64,000 nucleotides of DNA from Cyanobium usitatum str. Tous (GCF_963920485.1 NZ_OY986431.1:930001-994000), one strand, 5' to 3'; shown: positions 1 through 9,336, numbered from the stretch's first letter. The notes: generated by a model from the sequence alone, not told the origin. A program made the numbers and translations.

Positions 1-198
1 CAGGGTGAGGGGGCGGTTTTCGTCCTGCTTGAGCGCCAGGTAGTGGATGTCCTGCCAATGCAGGATTCCCTCAAGCTCCCCCACACCCAGCACCTGGACC
101 GCCACCGGGGTTTTGTGGCGAATCAGATCCTGCAAATGCCGAATGCTGGGTTGCGAGGTATCGAGGGCGGTGGTCCGCTTCTCGAAAAAGCTCTGCAT
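1..198 (-). CDS. hfq: Hfq-like RNA chaperone (cyanobacterial type), 3' end outside window
   Basis: The minus-strand frame opens with ATG at 198 and is open to base 1, giving 66 residues (MQSFFEKRTT...DENRPLTL). The Sm1-like segment 'TPVAVQVLGVGELEGILHWQD' style pattern, with an aromatic-D motif after the turn, fits the short cyanobacterial Hfq of about 70 residues, so only a few C-terminal residues should be missing. Family knowledge: cyanobacterial Hfq is a hexameric Sm-fold protein with weak RNA binding that interacts with the type IV pilus motor in Synechocystis. It lies head to head with dapF with only about 30 bases between starts, an arrangement I recall from other picocyanobacteria. 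Identification is by pattern recognition only. Confidence 0.8.
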   Translation of the reverse strand, partial: MQSFFEKRTTALDTSQPSIRHLQDLIRHKTPVAVQVLGVGELEGILHWQDIHYLALKQDENRPLTL

Positions 199-230
199 AA
201 GATCTAGCTGTGGCTGCGCTCGCCCCCATC

Positions 231-1343
231 GTGCTCCAGTTCAGCAAATATCAAGGCCTGGGAAATGATTTCCTCATGCTTGATGGCAGGGGAGCCTCCA
301 GCACTGATGCCAGCTACGGCCTCACCTCGGAACGGATCCAGCGTCTGTGTGACCGCCGCTTCGGCGTTGGCGCTGACGGGGTGATCCTGGCCCTGCCGCC
401 CCGGCAGGGCGGTGAGTTGCGCATGCGGATCTTCAATGCCGATGGCACGGAGCCGGAGATGTGTGGCAATGGCATGCGCTGCCTGGCCCGCTTCCTGGCC
501 GATAGCGATGGCGATCTTCCCGGGCGGCAATGGCAGATCGAAACCTTGGCGGGCCGCATCGTTCCCGAGCTGCTTCAGGACGGCAGCATCCGAGTCGACA
601 TGGGAGCCCCCTTTCTCGACCCTGAATCCATTCCCACCACCTTGGCTTGTGGCGAAAACGGGCTGGCCCAGGGCAACTTGGAAGTGGCTGGCAGCTCGTT
701 TGCGGTCGGGGCGGCCGGCATGGGCAATCCCCACGTTGTGATCCCCGTTGACGACGTTGAGGCGGTGGATTTGGAGCGTTACGGCGCGGCATTCGAGGTT
801 CACCCCGCCTTCCCCGCCCGCACCAACGTTCATTTCGTCCAGGTAATCAGTCCCACTCACCTGGTGATGCGGGTGTGGGAGCGCGGTGCGGGTCCCACCT
901 TGGCCTGCGGCACCGGCGCTTGCGCCACCCTCGTTGTGGCCCATCTGTTGGGGCTGGCTGAGCGCTGCGCGCGCCTCGACCTCCCAGGTGGTCCCCTGGA
1001 AATTGATTGGGATCAAGCCAGTGGACATGTGTTTATGGCGGGCCCCGCTGTGGCTGTTTTTGACGGCGTCGTGACCCCCGAGCTCTGGGGTGATGAGCCC
1101 TTTGAACTCGAGGCCGCCGCTCCGGTGCAACAGCAACCAGATGCTTCGCCTGCAGTCGACTGCGCCAGCGTCTGCACCAATGGCTGCATCCGGCCTGAAG
1201 CCTGCCCTTCAGCGGAAGCCCGGGCCCGGGTTGATGCCCTGCTCAACGGCAGCTCCCTCGACGACCTGGTGGCCTTGGCCACCAATTCCCTTGAATCGCG
1301 GATTCGCTCCCGCTTTGACCGGGATGCTTCCCAGGGAAGTTAG
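231..1343 (+). CDS. dapF: Diaminopimelate epimerase with Cys-rich C-terminal extension
   Basis: DapF interconverts LL- and meso-diaminopimelate for lysine and peptidoglycan synthesis in the cytoplasm. From GTG 231 the protein is 370 residues; an in-frame GTG at 210 would add seven. I prefer 231 because family members begin right at the LQFSKYQGLGNDF motif. The two catalytic cysteines are in CGNGMRC (Cys78) and ACGTGACA (Cys226). The epimerase fold ends near residue 290, where homologues usually stop; about 75 more residues follow, with Cys311, Cys315, Cys319 and Cys325 (C-x3-C-x3-C-x5-C) and then a helical, charged tail. The stop at 1341-1343 is directly followed by the GTG of the next gene, so the two are probably co-transcribed. 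Confidence 0.95.
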   Translation: MLQFSKYQGLGNDFLMLDGRGASSTDASYGLTSERIQRLCDRRFGVGADGVILALPPRQGGELRMRIFNADGTEPEMCGNGMRCLARFLADSDGDLPGRQWQIETLAGRIVPELLQDGSIRVDMGAPFLDPESIPTTLACGENGLAQGNLEVAGSSFAVGAAGMGNPHVVIPVDDVEAVDLERYGAAFEVHPAFPARTNVHFVQVISPTHLVMRVWERGAGPTLACGTGACATLVVAHLLGLAERCARLDLPGGPLEIDWDQASGHVFMAGPAVAVFDGVVTPELWGDEPFELEAAAPVQQQPDASPAVDCASVCTNGCIRPEACPSAEARARVDALLNGSSLDDLVALATNSLESRIRSRFDRDASQGS

Positions 1344-2528
1344 GTGGGTCATTCGGGCAGTCGGGTGCCAGCACTGGCTAGCTACTTCGACACAAGCGCC
1401 ACCACTCCCACCGCTACTGAGGTGCTGGAGGCAATGGCCCTTGCCCAGGCCACGGCCTGGGCTAACCCCTCAAGCCTCCACGCCCCTGGCCTTGCAGCAG
1501 CAGAGCAGCTCGAACGCTCGCGCCTGAGCCTGGCCGAGGGGCTGGGCTGCGAGCTCGATGAACTGGTGGTGACCTCCGGTGGCACCGAGGCCATTCATCT
1601 GGCCCTGCTCGGTGCTGCTGCTGGCCTCACCCCCGGCCGGTTGGTGATATCGGCGGTCGAGCATCCCGCCACGCTGGCGGCAGCTGCCCAGCTGGAGCAG
1701 CGCGGTTGGAGCGTCCAAACCGTGCCGGTGGATAGGCAGGGATTACTTGATCTCGATGCCCTCGCTGGCTTGCTAGCGCCTCCAACCCGTTTGGTCTCGG
1801 TGATCTGGGGGCAAAACGAGGTTGGCAGCCTCCAGCCGATTGAGGCGATCGGGGCACTTTGCCGGCGGGCGGGGGTGCTGCTGCATGTTGATGCGGTGCA
1901 GGTTCTGGGCCACCTGCCGATCACTTTTCGCCAGCTGCCCATTGATTTGTTGAGTGGGGCGGCTCACAAGCTGCAGGGACCAAGGGGGGTTGGCTTGCTG
2001 CTGGTGCGGCGTGGTCTGGCCCTCCAGGCCCAGCTTGGTGGTGGCGGCCAAGAGGGCGGCAGGCGAGGCGGCACCGAACCAGTGGTGCTGTTGAGCGGCT
2101 TCGCCAAGGCCCTGGAGCTCAGCTGTGCCACCCCCTCGCTGGCACCCCTTCGCGACTCCCTGCTACGTCGGCTTTTGAGCCTTCCCGGGGTGCGGTTGAG
2201 CGGTCCGCCCCCGGGCGACTCCCGCCTGCCTCACCACCTCAGTCTGCTGGTGGCTAGTGAGACTGGCCTGCCGCTTTCCGGCCGCAACCTGGTTCGTGAG
2301 CTCTCCCGACAGGGCTTCGCCTTGAGCAGCGGTTCGGCCTGCAGCAGCTCTGGATCGGCTGCCAGCCCCGTGCTCCAGGCCCTGGGCTACAGCGAGGCCG
2401 ACGCCGCAAGTGGCCTGCGCATCAGCCTCGGGCCCTGGCACCGCGCCGCCGATCTCGACGCCCTGGTTCAAGCTCTGCAGATGGCGCTTGCGGCCTCGGT
2501 AGCGTCTGAGCACCCGTTGACGGCCTAA
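1344..2528 (+). CDS. Cysteine desulfurase, NifS/IscS class
   Basis: A PLP enzyme of 394 residues that removes sulfur from cysteine for Fe-S clusters and thiolation. The N-terminal YFDTSATTP motif, SGGTEA (79-82), the His107 that stacks on PLP (VEHPAT), the PLP lysine Lys209 in AAHKLQGPRG, and the active-site Cys333 in SSGSACSSSG are all present. The short loop before Cys333 and the serine-rich surroundings fit the group I (NifS/IscS) rather than the SufS group. The GTG start follows the dapF stop with no gap, and its own stop overlaps the next ATG by one base, so this looks like an operon. Which of the NifS paralogues it is cannot be decided from sequence alone. Confidence 0.92.
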   Translation: MGHSGSRVPALASYFDTSATTPTATEVLEAMALAQATAWANPSSLHAPGLAAAEQLERSRLSLAEGLGCELDELVVTSGGTEAIHLALLGAAAGLTPGRLVISAVEHPATLAAAAQLEQRGWSVQTVPVDRQGLLDLDALAGLLAPPTRLVSVIWGQNEVGSLQPIEAIGALCRRAGVLLHVDAVQVLGHLPITFRQLPIDLLSGAAHKLQGPRGVGLLLVRRGLALQAQLGGGGQEGGRRGGTEPVVLLSGFAKALELSCATPSLAPLRDSLLRRLLSLPGVRLSGPPPGDSRLPHHLSLLVASETGLPLSGRNLVRELSRQGFALSSGSACSSSGSAASPVLQALGYSEADAASGLRISLGPWHRAADLDALVQALQMALAASVASEHPLTA

Positions 2529-3220
2529 TGCTCCCCTCCGATCTGCGCAGCGCCGAAGCTGAAGCACTGGCGGCGATTCAGAGCGCCTTGGCCGCAGGCG
2601 CTAAGGGGCTGTGGAGTGTCGAGCTCCGTTTTGAGGGTCTGCGTCTACTCCCTTTGGCCCTGCGATTGCAGGCTGGGCTCAGTCCCGCCGCACCGAGCCT
2701 GAGGCTGCTTTGTGCCGATGCCGGCGCAACCGCCCTGGCCCAGCGCGATGCCCCTGATTTTGCAACCCGAATTGCCAGCCTGCGCGAGCAGATGCGCCTT
2801 CAGCAGGCTGATGGCGGCAGCGAGGGCGTGCTGCTGCTGGTGGCACCTTCCCCCGCCGACTACGAGGAGGTGGAACAGGTATGCGCCCTGCACCGCGGCG
2901 TTGTCTTGCTGTTAAACGGCAACCTCGAGGATGCGGCCATCGGCATCGGCAGCGTGGCTCGAGAGCGCCGCAAGGGTTTTCTGGCCGGCTGGCAGAGCGC
3001 CTATGCCCTGATTCCAACGGGCGATGGGGCCCTGCGTCGGGCCTGTCCCGGGATGTGGGAGCTGTATCGCTGTGATGCCGATGGCTATCGCTTTGTTTGC
3101 AATTTCGACCAGAAGCCAGATATGGAGCAACGGGCGTTAGCCATGGCGGGTGAGGCCGGCCTGGGGCTCGGCGCCAACCTCAAAGTGATGGACGCTTTCA
3201 TTGAAGGCTTGCGCAGCTAG
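2528..3220 (+). CDS. DUF1995 family protein
   Basis: A 230-residue soluble protein starting at an ATG that overlaps the desulfurase stop (TAATG). The N-terminal half contains repeated Ala/Leu helices and the segment LLLVAPSPADYEEVEQVC; the C-terminal part has the WELYRCDADGYRFVCNF-type strand pair. This pattern matches my memory of DUF1995, a family shared by cyanobacteria and plastids where it is sometimes fused to adenylate kinase. No catalytic residues are known for the family. Its position behind a cysteine desulfurase is suggestive only of co-expression. Confidence 0.75.
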   Translation: MLPSDLRSAEAEALAAIQSALAAGAKGLWSVELRFEGLRLLPLALRLQAGLSPAAPSLRLLCADAGATALAQRDAPDFATRIASLREQMRLQQADGGSEGVLLLVAPSPADYEEVEQVCALHRGVVLLLNGNLEDAAIGIGSVARERRKGFLAGWQSAYALIPTGDGALRRACPGMWELYRCDADGYRFVCNFDQKPDMEQRALAMAGEAGLGLGANLKVMDAFIEGLRS

Positions 3221-3293
3221 CTCCCAGCGGAACCCCTTGCACTGGATCTAAGCGGCCAGCCTCCGTACACTTCGCCAAACGCAAACCCTGCCG

Positions 3294-3833
3294 ATGGCTT
3301 CCGAGAGCGACCAGAGCCCTGTCGCAAAAGGACGCTCCTGGAGCTTGGTTGACATCGGTGCCGGAGTTGCGGTGCTGCTAGCTGCCGCAGGTGTGATCTG
3401 GAGCCCCAAGCTGAGCGGAGCGGTGGCTCAGGCCACCGGCGGCCTCACCCCAGTCACCGTGCTGGTGGATGTGCGTGGTGTGCCGGTGGCTGATCCCGGA
3501 GCCTTGATTCAGGCCGCCCAGCGGGAGGGCAAGGTTGCAATCGTGATCCGCAACCAGCCCCATGGCTCGGTGGCGCTCAAGCAGGTATTGCCCCTGCAGC
3601 GGCGCCTGGTGGCGGTCCAACCCAACGGATCGGTGGTGACGGCTGTGGACCCCAACCAGGCAATTCTGGGCAGCCTCGATGCTCGTTTTGTGCTCCAGGG
3701 TCAGGGCCGCAAGAGCGCTGGTGGTGTGGTTTTTGGCAACCAAACCCTCAAGATTGGTGCCCCAGTGGAAATTGAGGGGGAGCAGTTCCGGGTTGGCGGC
3801 ACGGTTAGTGGCCTCCAGGTTGGAGGTGGCTGA
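3294..3833 (+). CDS. DUF4330 family membrane-anchored protein
   Basis: A 179-residue protein with a short charged N-terminus, one membrane span at about residues 20-42 (VDIGAGVAVLLAAAGVIWSP), and a beta-rich domain after it. The spacing of VRGVPVADPGAL and GGVVFGNQTLKIGAPVEIEG matches what I recall of DUF4330, found widely in cyanobacteria and of unknown function. The single span suggests that the C-terminal domain sits on the periplasmic or lumenal side. It ends one base before the start of the PBP4 gene, which suggests a cell-envelope link. Confidence 0.75.
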   Translation: MASESDQSPVAKGRSWSLVDIGAGVAVLLAAAGVIWSPKLSGAVAQATGGLTPVTVLVDVRGVPVADPGALIQAAQREGKVAIVIRNQPHGSVALKQVLPLQRRLVAVQPNGSVVTAVDPNQAILGSLDARFVLQGQGRKSAGGVVFGNQTLKIGAPVEIEGEQFRVGGTVSGLQVGGG

Positions 3834-3834
3834 G

Positions 3835-5145
3835 ATGGCCCCCCTCAAAACCCCTGCTAAGCGTCAGCTTCTGCTGAGCCTTTCTGGTGTGCATGCCCTT
3901 GGGCTCGTTTTGGCGCTTTCGCCAGCCACTGCCTTGGCTCAGCAGGTGCCCCTGGCTCAGCAGGTGCCCCTAGCGACCCTTCCGCTCCTGCCCCCACCGG
4001 TCGGCCTGCCCCAGCTGCAGGCTCAGCTGAGCTGTCCGGCGCTGCAGCAGCGGCTGCTTGCCACCGTGGCTGGCCAGGCTTCTGTGTGGAGCATCACCAT
4101 TGCCGATGCCCAGGGTCGTCTGCTGGCCGACCTCAACGGCAACCGGCCCCGTATTCCCGCTTCCAACCAGAAGCTGGTGAGCACGGCCTACGCCCTGGAC
4201 AGATTGGGCCCTGATTACCGCCTCAATACCCAGCTCTGGCGGTTGGGGGATGGCAGCTTCCGCCTCACTGGCGAGGGTGACCCCGACCTGGCCCTGCCCC
4301 AGCTGCAGCGATTCGCCATGTTGGCGATGGGATCGGGTGGCAGCAGTGGTGAGACCCCCTCGCTGGTGCGGTTGCAGATCGCCGAGGAGCCACGCCAGGC
4401 CTGGTGGCCCCAAGGTTGGCACCCAGACGATCGCTACTACGCCTACGGCGCCCCGATCACCCGGCTAGCGGTCACCAGCAATGCCATAAACGATGCGGTG
4501 ATGAATCCGCCTTCACGACTGCAGACCCTGCTGCAGAAAACCATGGTTCAGCGTGGGGCCAAGGTGCAGGTGTCACTGGTGTCGTCCCGCGCTCCCCTGC
4601 CCGGTGATGCGGTGCTGCTGCATCAGGAGCCATCGGCTCCAATGCACAACCTGCTGAGCCTGGCCAATACCGAAAGCCACAATTTTACCGCCGAAGTACT
4701 GCTGCGACAGGGGGCTGGCACCTGGGATTTGGCTCGAGCCACCCAGCTACAGATGCTGTGGCTCACCGAACAGGGCCTGCCGATGCAGGGTATTCGCCTT
4801 GCCGATGGCAGCGGCCTCGACCGCGCCAACCGGCTCACCAGCCGCTTTTTGGTCGCGCTGCTGATGCGCATGGATCAGCACCCCTACGGCCGCGCCTATC
4901 TGGCGTCGATGGCGGTTGCGGGCCAGCGGGGCACCCTGCGCAACCTTTATGTGGGCACCCCCCTGCAGGGACAGTTCTATGGCAAAACAGGCACGATCAG
5001 CGGTGTGCGCTCCATCAGTGGCGTGCTGATGACGGGGGCCGGGCCCCGCTACGTAAGCGCCATCAGCAATGGCGCCAGCTCGCCTAACGACACTATTGGC
5101 AGGGTGCTGCGCCAAGCGCAAAACAGCCAGCTGTGCCCCCCCTAG
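3835..5145 (+). CDS. dacB: D-alanyl-D-alanine carboxypeptidase/endopeptidase, PBP4 (class C) type
   Basis: A 436-residue periplasmic peptidoglycan hydrolase of the S13 family. The frame is open from 3679, but the ATG at 3835, one base after the preceding stop, is followed directly by a signal peptide (basic MAPLKTPAKR, then a hydrophobic stretch and an Ala-Leu-Ala-type site). The three penicillin-binding motifs are visible: SNQK with Ser110/Lys113, SHN at 281-283, and KTG at 384-386. The spacer between signal peptide and SNQK is short and carries a tandemly repeated LAQQVP unit. The gene ends four bases into the convergent coiled-coil gene. Confidence 0.93.
   Translation: MAPLKTPAKRQLLLSLSGVHALGLVLALSPATALAQQVPLAQQVPLATLPLLPPPVGLPQLQAQLSCPALQQRLLATVAGQASVWSITIADAQGRLLADLNGNRPRIPASNQKLVSTAYALDRLGPDYRLNTQLWRLGDGSFRLTGEGDPDLALPQLQRFAMLAMGSGGSSGETPSLVRLQIAEEPRQAWWPQGWHPDDRYYAYGAPITRLAVTSNAINDAVMNPPSRLQTLLQKTMVQRGAKVQVSLVSSRAPLPGDAVLLHQEPSAPMHNLLSLANTESHNFTAEVLLRQGAGTWDLARATQLQMLWLTEQGLPMQGIRLADGSGLDRANRLTSRFLVALLMRMDQHPYGRAYLASMAVAGQRGTLRNLYVGTPLQGQFYGKTGTISGVRSISGVLMTGAGPRYVSAISNGASSPNDTIGRVLRQAQNSQLCPP
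3936..3971 (+). repeat. Two perfect 18-base tandem copies inside dacB
   Basis: The unit ggctcagcaggtgcccct occurs at 3936-3953 and again at 3954-3971. It duplicates six residues (roughly LAQQVP) just after the predicted signal-peptide cleavage site. The copies are identical, so the duplication is probably recent. Confidence 0.9.
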
Positions 5146-6014
5146 CCCGCTAGCTGCTTGAGAGTGTTGGCTACTCGGCGGCGGCGGCCCGTCGTTTCCG
5201 ACCCAGCTGGCGCGGTGGCTTCTGGCCCCTGCAGTCGCACCAGCTCGCTGCGGCCCCCCAGTACCACCTGGCTCATCTCCTTCAACCTGCCCTCGAGTTC
5301 GCCCAGCACCTGCTCGGCGTAGCGGTTGGCTCCCTCTTGAATGGTGGCCGACTCCTGGCGGCTGCGGCTCACCAGAGCGTCGCATTGCTGCTGGGTCTGC
5401 TGGCGGAACTGCAGGGCGTCGTTGTGCACCCGCTCGGCTTCTGCCTGGCTATCGCGCTGCACTCTCACTCCCTCCTGGCGGATTTGCTCAAGTTCGGCCA
5501 TCGCCTGTTGACGATTGCGATCGTGCTGCTCGAGCAGCTGGCGGTTGCGCTCGGCCGTTTCCTGTTCGAGCTGCTGGCGGCGGATTGCAAATTGCTGCTC
5601 CATCTGGGCCATGCGCGCCTGGTGCTCCTGTTCAGCCTGGGCAACCTGCTGGCGGGCTTGCAACATCAGCTGCTCGCATTGCTGGCGGGCCTGATCCCGC
5701 AGCTCCCCCACCTGCCGCTCCGCCTCCTGACGAATGGCAGCTGAGTTGATCAGCTGCTCCCGCTCCCTCTTGCCAGCAGCAATGATCTCGTCGGCCTGCT
5801 GGCGGGCCTGGCTAATGAATTCCTCACGCTGGCGGATGAGGCCTACGGCCTGCTGCAGCTGGGCCGGCAACGATTCCCGCAGGGCATCCATCACTTCAAT
5901 GGCGTCCTGCTCATTGACCAGCCTTCCGCCGCTGAACGGAATGCGGCTGCCCTCCAGCACGATCTCCTCCAGCTGATCGAGCTGATCCAGCACGGTGATG
6001 GTGGGCTCGGCCAT
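5142..6014 (-). CDS. DivIVA/Cdv3-like coiled-coil protein
   Basis: A 290-residue protein that is almost entirely coiled coil and very rich in Gln, Arg and Glu. The N-terminal 60 residues hold the pattern LEEIVLEGSRIPFSGG then LVNEQDAIEVMDALRESLP, which resembles the start of cyanobacterial Cdv3/DivIVA-like division proteins. The middle (about 75-190) is uninterrupted heptad-like sequence. Family knowledge: Cdv3 of Synechococcus elongatus is required for normal Z-ring function and division. Such proteins are often mislabelled as ATP synthase subunit B because of the coil. It is 8 bases downstream of coaD and probably transcribed with it. Confidence 0.7.
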   Translation of the reverse strand: MAEPTITVLDQLDQLEEIVLEGSRIPFSGGRLVNEQDAIEVMDALRESLPAQLQQAVGLIRQREEFISQARQQADEIIAAGKREREQLINSAAIRQEAERQVGELRDQARQQCEQLMLQARQQVAQAEQEHQARMAQMEQQFAIRRQQLEQETAERNRQLLEQHDRNRQQAMAELEQIRQEGVRVQRDSQAEAERVHNDALQFRQQTQQQCDALVSRSRQESATIQEGANRYAEQVLGELEGRLKEMSQVVLGGRSELVRLQGPEATAPAGSETTGRRRRVANTLKQLAG

Positions 6015-6022
6015 GAACAGCT

Positions 6023-6508
6023 CTAAACAGATGCCCGATTAAAAAGCCTGCACAGGTCTTCCGCCACTCCGGGGGGCACCATGTGACGCACATCGCCGCC
6101 AAAGCGAGCCACCTCCTTCACCACTGAACTGCTCAGAAAGCTGTGGTGCACAGCAGTAGCAAGAAAGAGGGTTTCCACCTGGGGGGCCAGGCTTTTGTTG
6201 GTGTGGGCGATCTGCAACTCGAATTCAAAGTCGCTCAGGGCCCGCAGGCCCCGCAGAATCACCTGGGCCTGGCAACGACCGGCGAAATCGACGGTGAGGC
6301 CATCGAAACTGCCCACTTCAACCCCCGGGAGATGGGCGGTGGCGGTGCCTATCTGCTCCAGGCGCTGCTCGAGGCTGAAGGCTGGCTGCTTGCTGGGGTT
6401 CTGCAGCACCGCCACCACCAGGCCGTCAAACAGGCGTGCTGCCCTCTCGATCAGGTCGAGGTGGCCCAGGGTGAGGGGATCGAAGCTGCCGGGGTAGAGG
6501 GCGCGCAT
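6023..6508 (-). CDS. coaD: Phosphopantetheine adenylyltransferase
   Basis: Fourth step of coenzyme A synthesis: ATP + 4'-phosphopantetheine to dephospho-CoA. The 161-residue length is standard. The N-terminal [16 protein letters not shown] carries the T-x-G-H nucleotidyltransferase motif at residues 13-16, and [14 protein letters not shown] provides the second (ISSS-like) motif near residue 120. The N-terminus is unambiguous because the first strand begins at residue 2. It diverges from the flavin reductase gene, 65 bases away if that gene starts at 6574. Confidence 0.96.
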   Translation of the reverse strand: MRALYPGSFDPLTLGHLDLIERAARLFDGLVVAVLQNPSKQPAFSLEQRLEQIGTATAHLPGVEVGSFDGLTVDFAGRCQAQVILRGLRALSDFEFELQIAHTNKSLAPQVETLFLATAVHHSFLSSSVVKEVARFGGDVRHMVPPGVAEDLCRLFNRASV

Positions 6509-6573
6509 CGGCCCAGCCTATGGGTGCCCCAGGCGTTTCTAGGGTGGGTGTAGTTCCCAGCGCCCTTGCCGCC

Positions 6574-7068
6574 ATGGCCCTTAACACTGCCCTCAACGCC
6601 GAAGCCAAGAAAACCCTGCTGCGCAAAATTCCCCATGGCGTGTTCATCTGCGGCGTAGCTGAGGGGGATGAGGTCAATGGCTTCACAGCCAGCTGGGTGA
6701 CCCAGGGCTCCTTTGAGCCGCCTTTGGTGGTGATGGCTGTACGGGCCGACAGCACCAGCAACGGCATCATTCAGCGCACTAAGAAATTTTCCCTGAACGT
6801 GCTTGCCGCTGACCAGAAGGATCTGGCCGCCGTTTTCTTCAAACCCCAAAAAGGCATGGGCGGTCGCTTCGATGCAGCCCCCTTCAGCCTCGGTGAGCTG
6901 GGCTTGCCGATTCTCGACAACGCCCTGGGTGCGGTGGAATGTGAGCTGGTGGGTCAGGTGGCCCATGGCGACCACACCGTGTTTGTGGGCGAGGTGAAGA
7001 CAGCCACCCTGCACCGCGATGGTGCTGCCCTCGAGCTCGGCAGCACCGGCTGGCAATACGGCGGTTGA
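6574..7068 (+). CDS. Flavin reductase-like (FMN-binding split barrel) protein
   Basis: From ATG 6574 the protein is 164 residues; an upstream in-frame start at 6520 would add 18 unconserved residues. It shows the family pattern [33 protein letters not shown] and KKFSLNVLA, typical of flavin reductase-domain proteins that bind FMN and reduce it or use it with NAD(P)H. The C-terminal third (HTVFVGEV) is the usual last strand of the barrel. The same domain forms the C-terminus of cyanobacterial flavodiiron proteins, but here it stands alone. Its stop overlaps the TTG start of uvrC by four bases. Confidence 0.85.
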   Translation: MALNTALNAEAKKTLLRKIPHGVFICGVAEGDEVNGFTASWVTQGSFEPPLVVMAVRADSTSNGIIQRTKKFSLNVLAADQKDLAAVFFKPQKGMGGRFDAAPFSLGELGLPILDNALGAVECELVGQVAHGDHTVFVGEVKTATLHRDGAALELGSTGWQYGG

Positions 7069-9026
7069 ACCTACCCCTGCTGCAGCAACCCGAACGCCTC
7101 AAGGTCCGGCTTAAGGAGGTGCCCTCCGAGCCGGGCTGCTATCTGCTGCGCGATGCCAGCGATCGCATCCTCTACATCGGCAAGGCCAAGGTGCTGCGCA
7201 ATCGGGTGCGCAGTTATTTCCAAAGCGGCAGCGGCCATGGCCACAGCCCACGCATCTCCCTGATGGTGCGCCAGGTGTGTGAGATCGAATTCATCGTCAC
7301 CGACAGTGAAGCCGAGGCGCTGGCGCTCGAATCCAACCTGATCAAACAGAACCAGCCGCACTTCAATGTGCTGCTGAAAGACGACAAGAAATATCCCTAT
7401 CTATGCATCACCTGGAGTGAGGCCTACCCCCGCATCTTCATCACCCGGCGGCGGCGGTTTCGCTCACCCCTGGATCGCTTCTACGGGCCCTATGTGGATG
7501 TGGGCCTACTGCGCCGCACCCTCACCCTGGTGAAGCGGGTGTTCCCGCTGCGCCAGCGGCCCCAGCCGCTCTATAGGGAGCGCACCTGCCTCAACTACGA
7601 CATCGGCCGCTGCCCAGGGGTGTGCCAGGAAAAGATCAGCTCTGAGGCCTACCACCACACCCTGCGTCAGGTGGCGATGGTGTTTCAAGGGCGCAACGAG
7701 GAGCTGCTCGAGCTGCTGAATGAGCAGATGGGTAAGTACGCCGAGCGCCTCGACTTCGAGAGCGCTGCGCGGGTGCGCGACCAGCTGCAGGGCATCGACA
7801 CCCTCACCGCCGACCAGAAAATGAGCCTCGGCGACAGCTCGGTGAGCCGTGATGTGGTGGCATTAGCCGCCGATGAGCGGGTGGCGGCGGTGCAGCTTTT
7901 CCAGATGCGGGCCGGCAAGCTGGTGGGGCGGCTCGGCTTCACCGCTGATGCGGTCGGCGCCGATGGCCAGCCCCTGGAGCCCGGCCGCATCCTGCAGCGG
8001 GTGGTGGAGGAGCACTACAGCCAGGTGGAGCCGGTGGAGATTCCCCCCGAGCTGCTGCTGCAGCACGCCCTACCCCAGCAGCCCTTGATCGAGGAGTGGC
8101 TGGCGGAGCGCCGCGGCCGCAAGGTGAAACTTGCAGTGCCCCAGCGGCAGCAGAAAGCTGATCTGATCGAGCTGCTGGAGCGCAATGCCAGCTACGAGCT
8201 GCAGCGGGCCCAGCGCGGCGCCGAGCAGCAACTGCTGGCCACTGAAGACTTGGCCCAGCTGCTGGAGCTGCCAACCCCCCCACGCCGCGTCGAGGGCTAC
8301 GACATCAGCCACATCCAGGGCAGCGACGCTGTGGCCTCCCAGGTGGTGTTTATCGATGGGCTGCCGGCCAAGCAGCACTACCGCAAATACAAGATCCAAA
8401 GCAGCTCGATCCGCTCCGGCCACTCCGACGACTTCATGGCCATGGCCGAGATCATGCGCCGCCGCTTCCGCCGCTGGGCCCAGGCCAAGGCCGAGGGTGC
8501 CGACCTGGGTGAGCTGAGGCGGGCCGCTAGCACCACGCTCCACACCGGAGGCCTCAATGATTGGCCCGATGTGGTGATGATCGACGGCGGCAAGGGTCAG
8601 CTCTCGGCGGTGATGGAGGCCCTGCGGGAGCTGAATCTGCACGAAGAGCTGGTGGTGTGTTCCTTGGCCAAGCAGCGGGAGGAGGTGTTTATGCCAGGGG
8701 CCAAACAGCCCTTGGAGAGTGAGCCCGACCAGCTGGGTGTGCAGCTGCTGCGCCGCCTGCGCGATGAGGCCCACCGCTTCGCTGTGAGCTTCCATCGCCA
8801 GCAGCGGGGCGAGCGGATGAAGCGCTCGCGCCTCTCCGATATTCCTGGCCTGGGACCGAAAAGGGTCAAGGAGTTGTTGGCCCACTTCCGCTCGATTGAT
8901 GCCATTCAGTTGGCCAGTCCAGAGCAGATCGCCGCTGCCCCGGGAGTGGGGCCGGCCCTGGCCCGCCAGGTGTGGGATTACTTTCATCCCAGTGACGAGC
9001 CCGCCGGCGAGGAGTTGGCCAGTTGA
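7065..9026 (+). CDS. uvrC: Excinuclease ABC subunit C
   Basis: UvrC makes both incisions in bacterial nucleotide excision repair with UvrA and UvrB. The 653 residues hold a GIY-YIG nuclease at about 15-95 (PGCYLLRD, with GCY in place of GIY, and [18 protein letters not shown]), a UVR motif near 205-240, an RNase H-like UvrC domain ([16 protein letters not shown], then [14 protein letters not shown]), and two helix-hairpin-helix motifs at the end ([25 protein letters not shown]). The TTG start at 7065 overlaps the previous stop. The family N-terminus is satisfied from this codon. Confidence 0.96.
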   Translation: MNLPLLQQPERLKVRLKEVPSEPGCYLLRDASDRILYIGKAKVLRNRVRSYFQSGSGHGHSPRISLMVRQVCEIEFIVTDSEAEALALESNLIKQNQPHFNVLLKDDKKYPYLCITWSEAYPRIFITRRRRFRSPLDRFYGPYVDVGLLRRTLTLVKRVFPLRQRPQPLYRERTCLNYDIGRCPGVCQEKISSEAYHHTLRQVAMVFQGRNEELLELLNEQMGKYAERLDFESAARVRDQLQGIDTLTADQKMSLGDSSVSRDVVALAADERVAAVQLFQMRAGKLVGRLGFTADAVGADGQPLEPGRILQRVVEEHYSQVEPVEIPPELLLQHALPQQPLIEEWLAERRGRKVKLAVPQRQQKADLIELLERNASYELQRAQRGAEQQLLATEDLAQLLELPTPPRRVEGYDISHIQGSDAVASQVVFIDGLPAKQHYRKYKIQSSSIRSGHSDDFMAMAEIMRRRFRRWAQAKAEGADLGELRRAASTTLHTGGLNDWPDVVMIDGGKGQLSAVMEALRELNLHEELVVCSLAKQREEVFMPGAKQPLESEPDQLGVQLLRRLRDEAHRFAVSFHRQQRGERMKRSRLSDIPGLGPKRVKELLAHFRSIDAIQLASPEQIAAAPGVGPALARQVWDYFHPSDEPAGEELAS

Positions 9027-9334
9027 GGCGTCTGGGTTCCCTGCTGCTACTGCCCTTGGCCCTGGGGCTGCTGCTGCTTTTTTCACCTGCCCTAACGCCG
9101 CCGGCCCTTGGCGCCCCCGGCATCTGCGTTGGGCCCGTCTGTGGTGATGAGATCCACCGCAGCGCTAAGCATCACTGGCAGCTGCGGCTGCGGGTAAACG
9201 ACCAGCAGGGTCAGCACGAGCGTCTGGTGGTGGATTGCCGCAATGGGGTGCTCAGCCCCCTGGCTGGTCCGGTGGAGCGGGGCTATGCCGCGGCCGTAGC
9301 CCGCCGTGCCTGCCGCCTGGCTGGGGAGGCCTGA
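9023..9334 (+). CDS. Small secreted protein, unknown function
   Basis: 103 residues from a TTG at 9023 that overlaps the uvrC stop by four bases. The first 30 residues form a signal peptide (MRRLGS then a Leu-rich core, cleavage likely after ALG-A). The mature part has [12 protein letters not shown] and two later cysteines (VDCRNG, RRACRL), so two disulfides are possible. I do not recognise a family. The overlap on both sides (uvrC, photolyase) argues that it is a real gene in a repair-gene operon, although its export makes a repair role unlikely. Confidence 0.7.
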   Translation: MRRLGSLLLLPLALGLLLLFSPALTPPALGAPGICVGPVCGDEIHRSAKHHWQLRLRVNDQQGQHERLVVDCRNGVLSPLAGPVERGYAAAVARRACRLAGEA

Positions 9335-9336
9335 GC

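Noticed and set aside
204-1136. 310-residue minus-strand open frame
   Set aside because: It is antisense to dapF, whose catalytic motifs are intact, and its sequence is His/Gly/Gln-rich without a recognisable fold. It is a shadow frame of high-GC coding DNA.
5142-6014. ATP synthase subunit B
   Set aside because: Only the coiled-coil composition is similar; there is no membrane anchor, and the N-terminal motif fits DivIVA/Cdv3-like proteins.
8070-9086. 338-residue minus-strand open frame
   Set aside because: It lies fully antisense to uvrC and has the Leu/Gln/His composition typical of a reversed high-GC gene.
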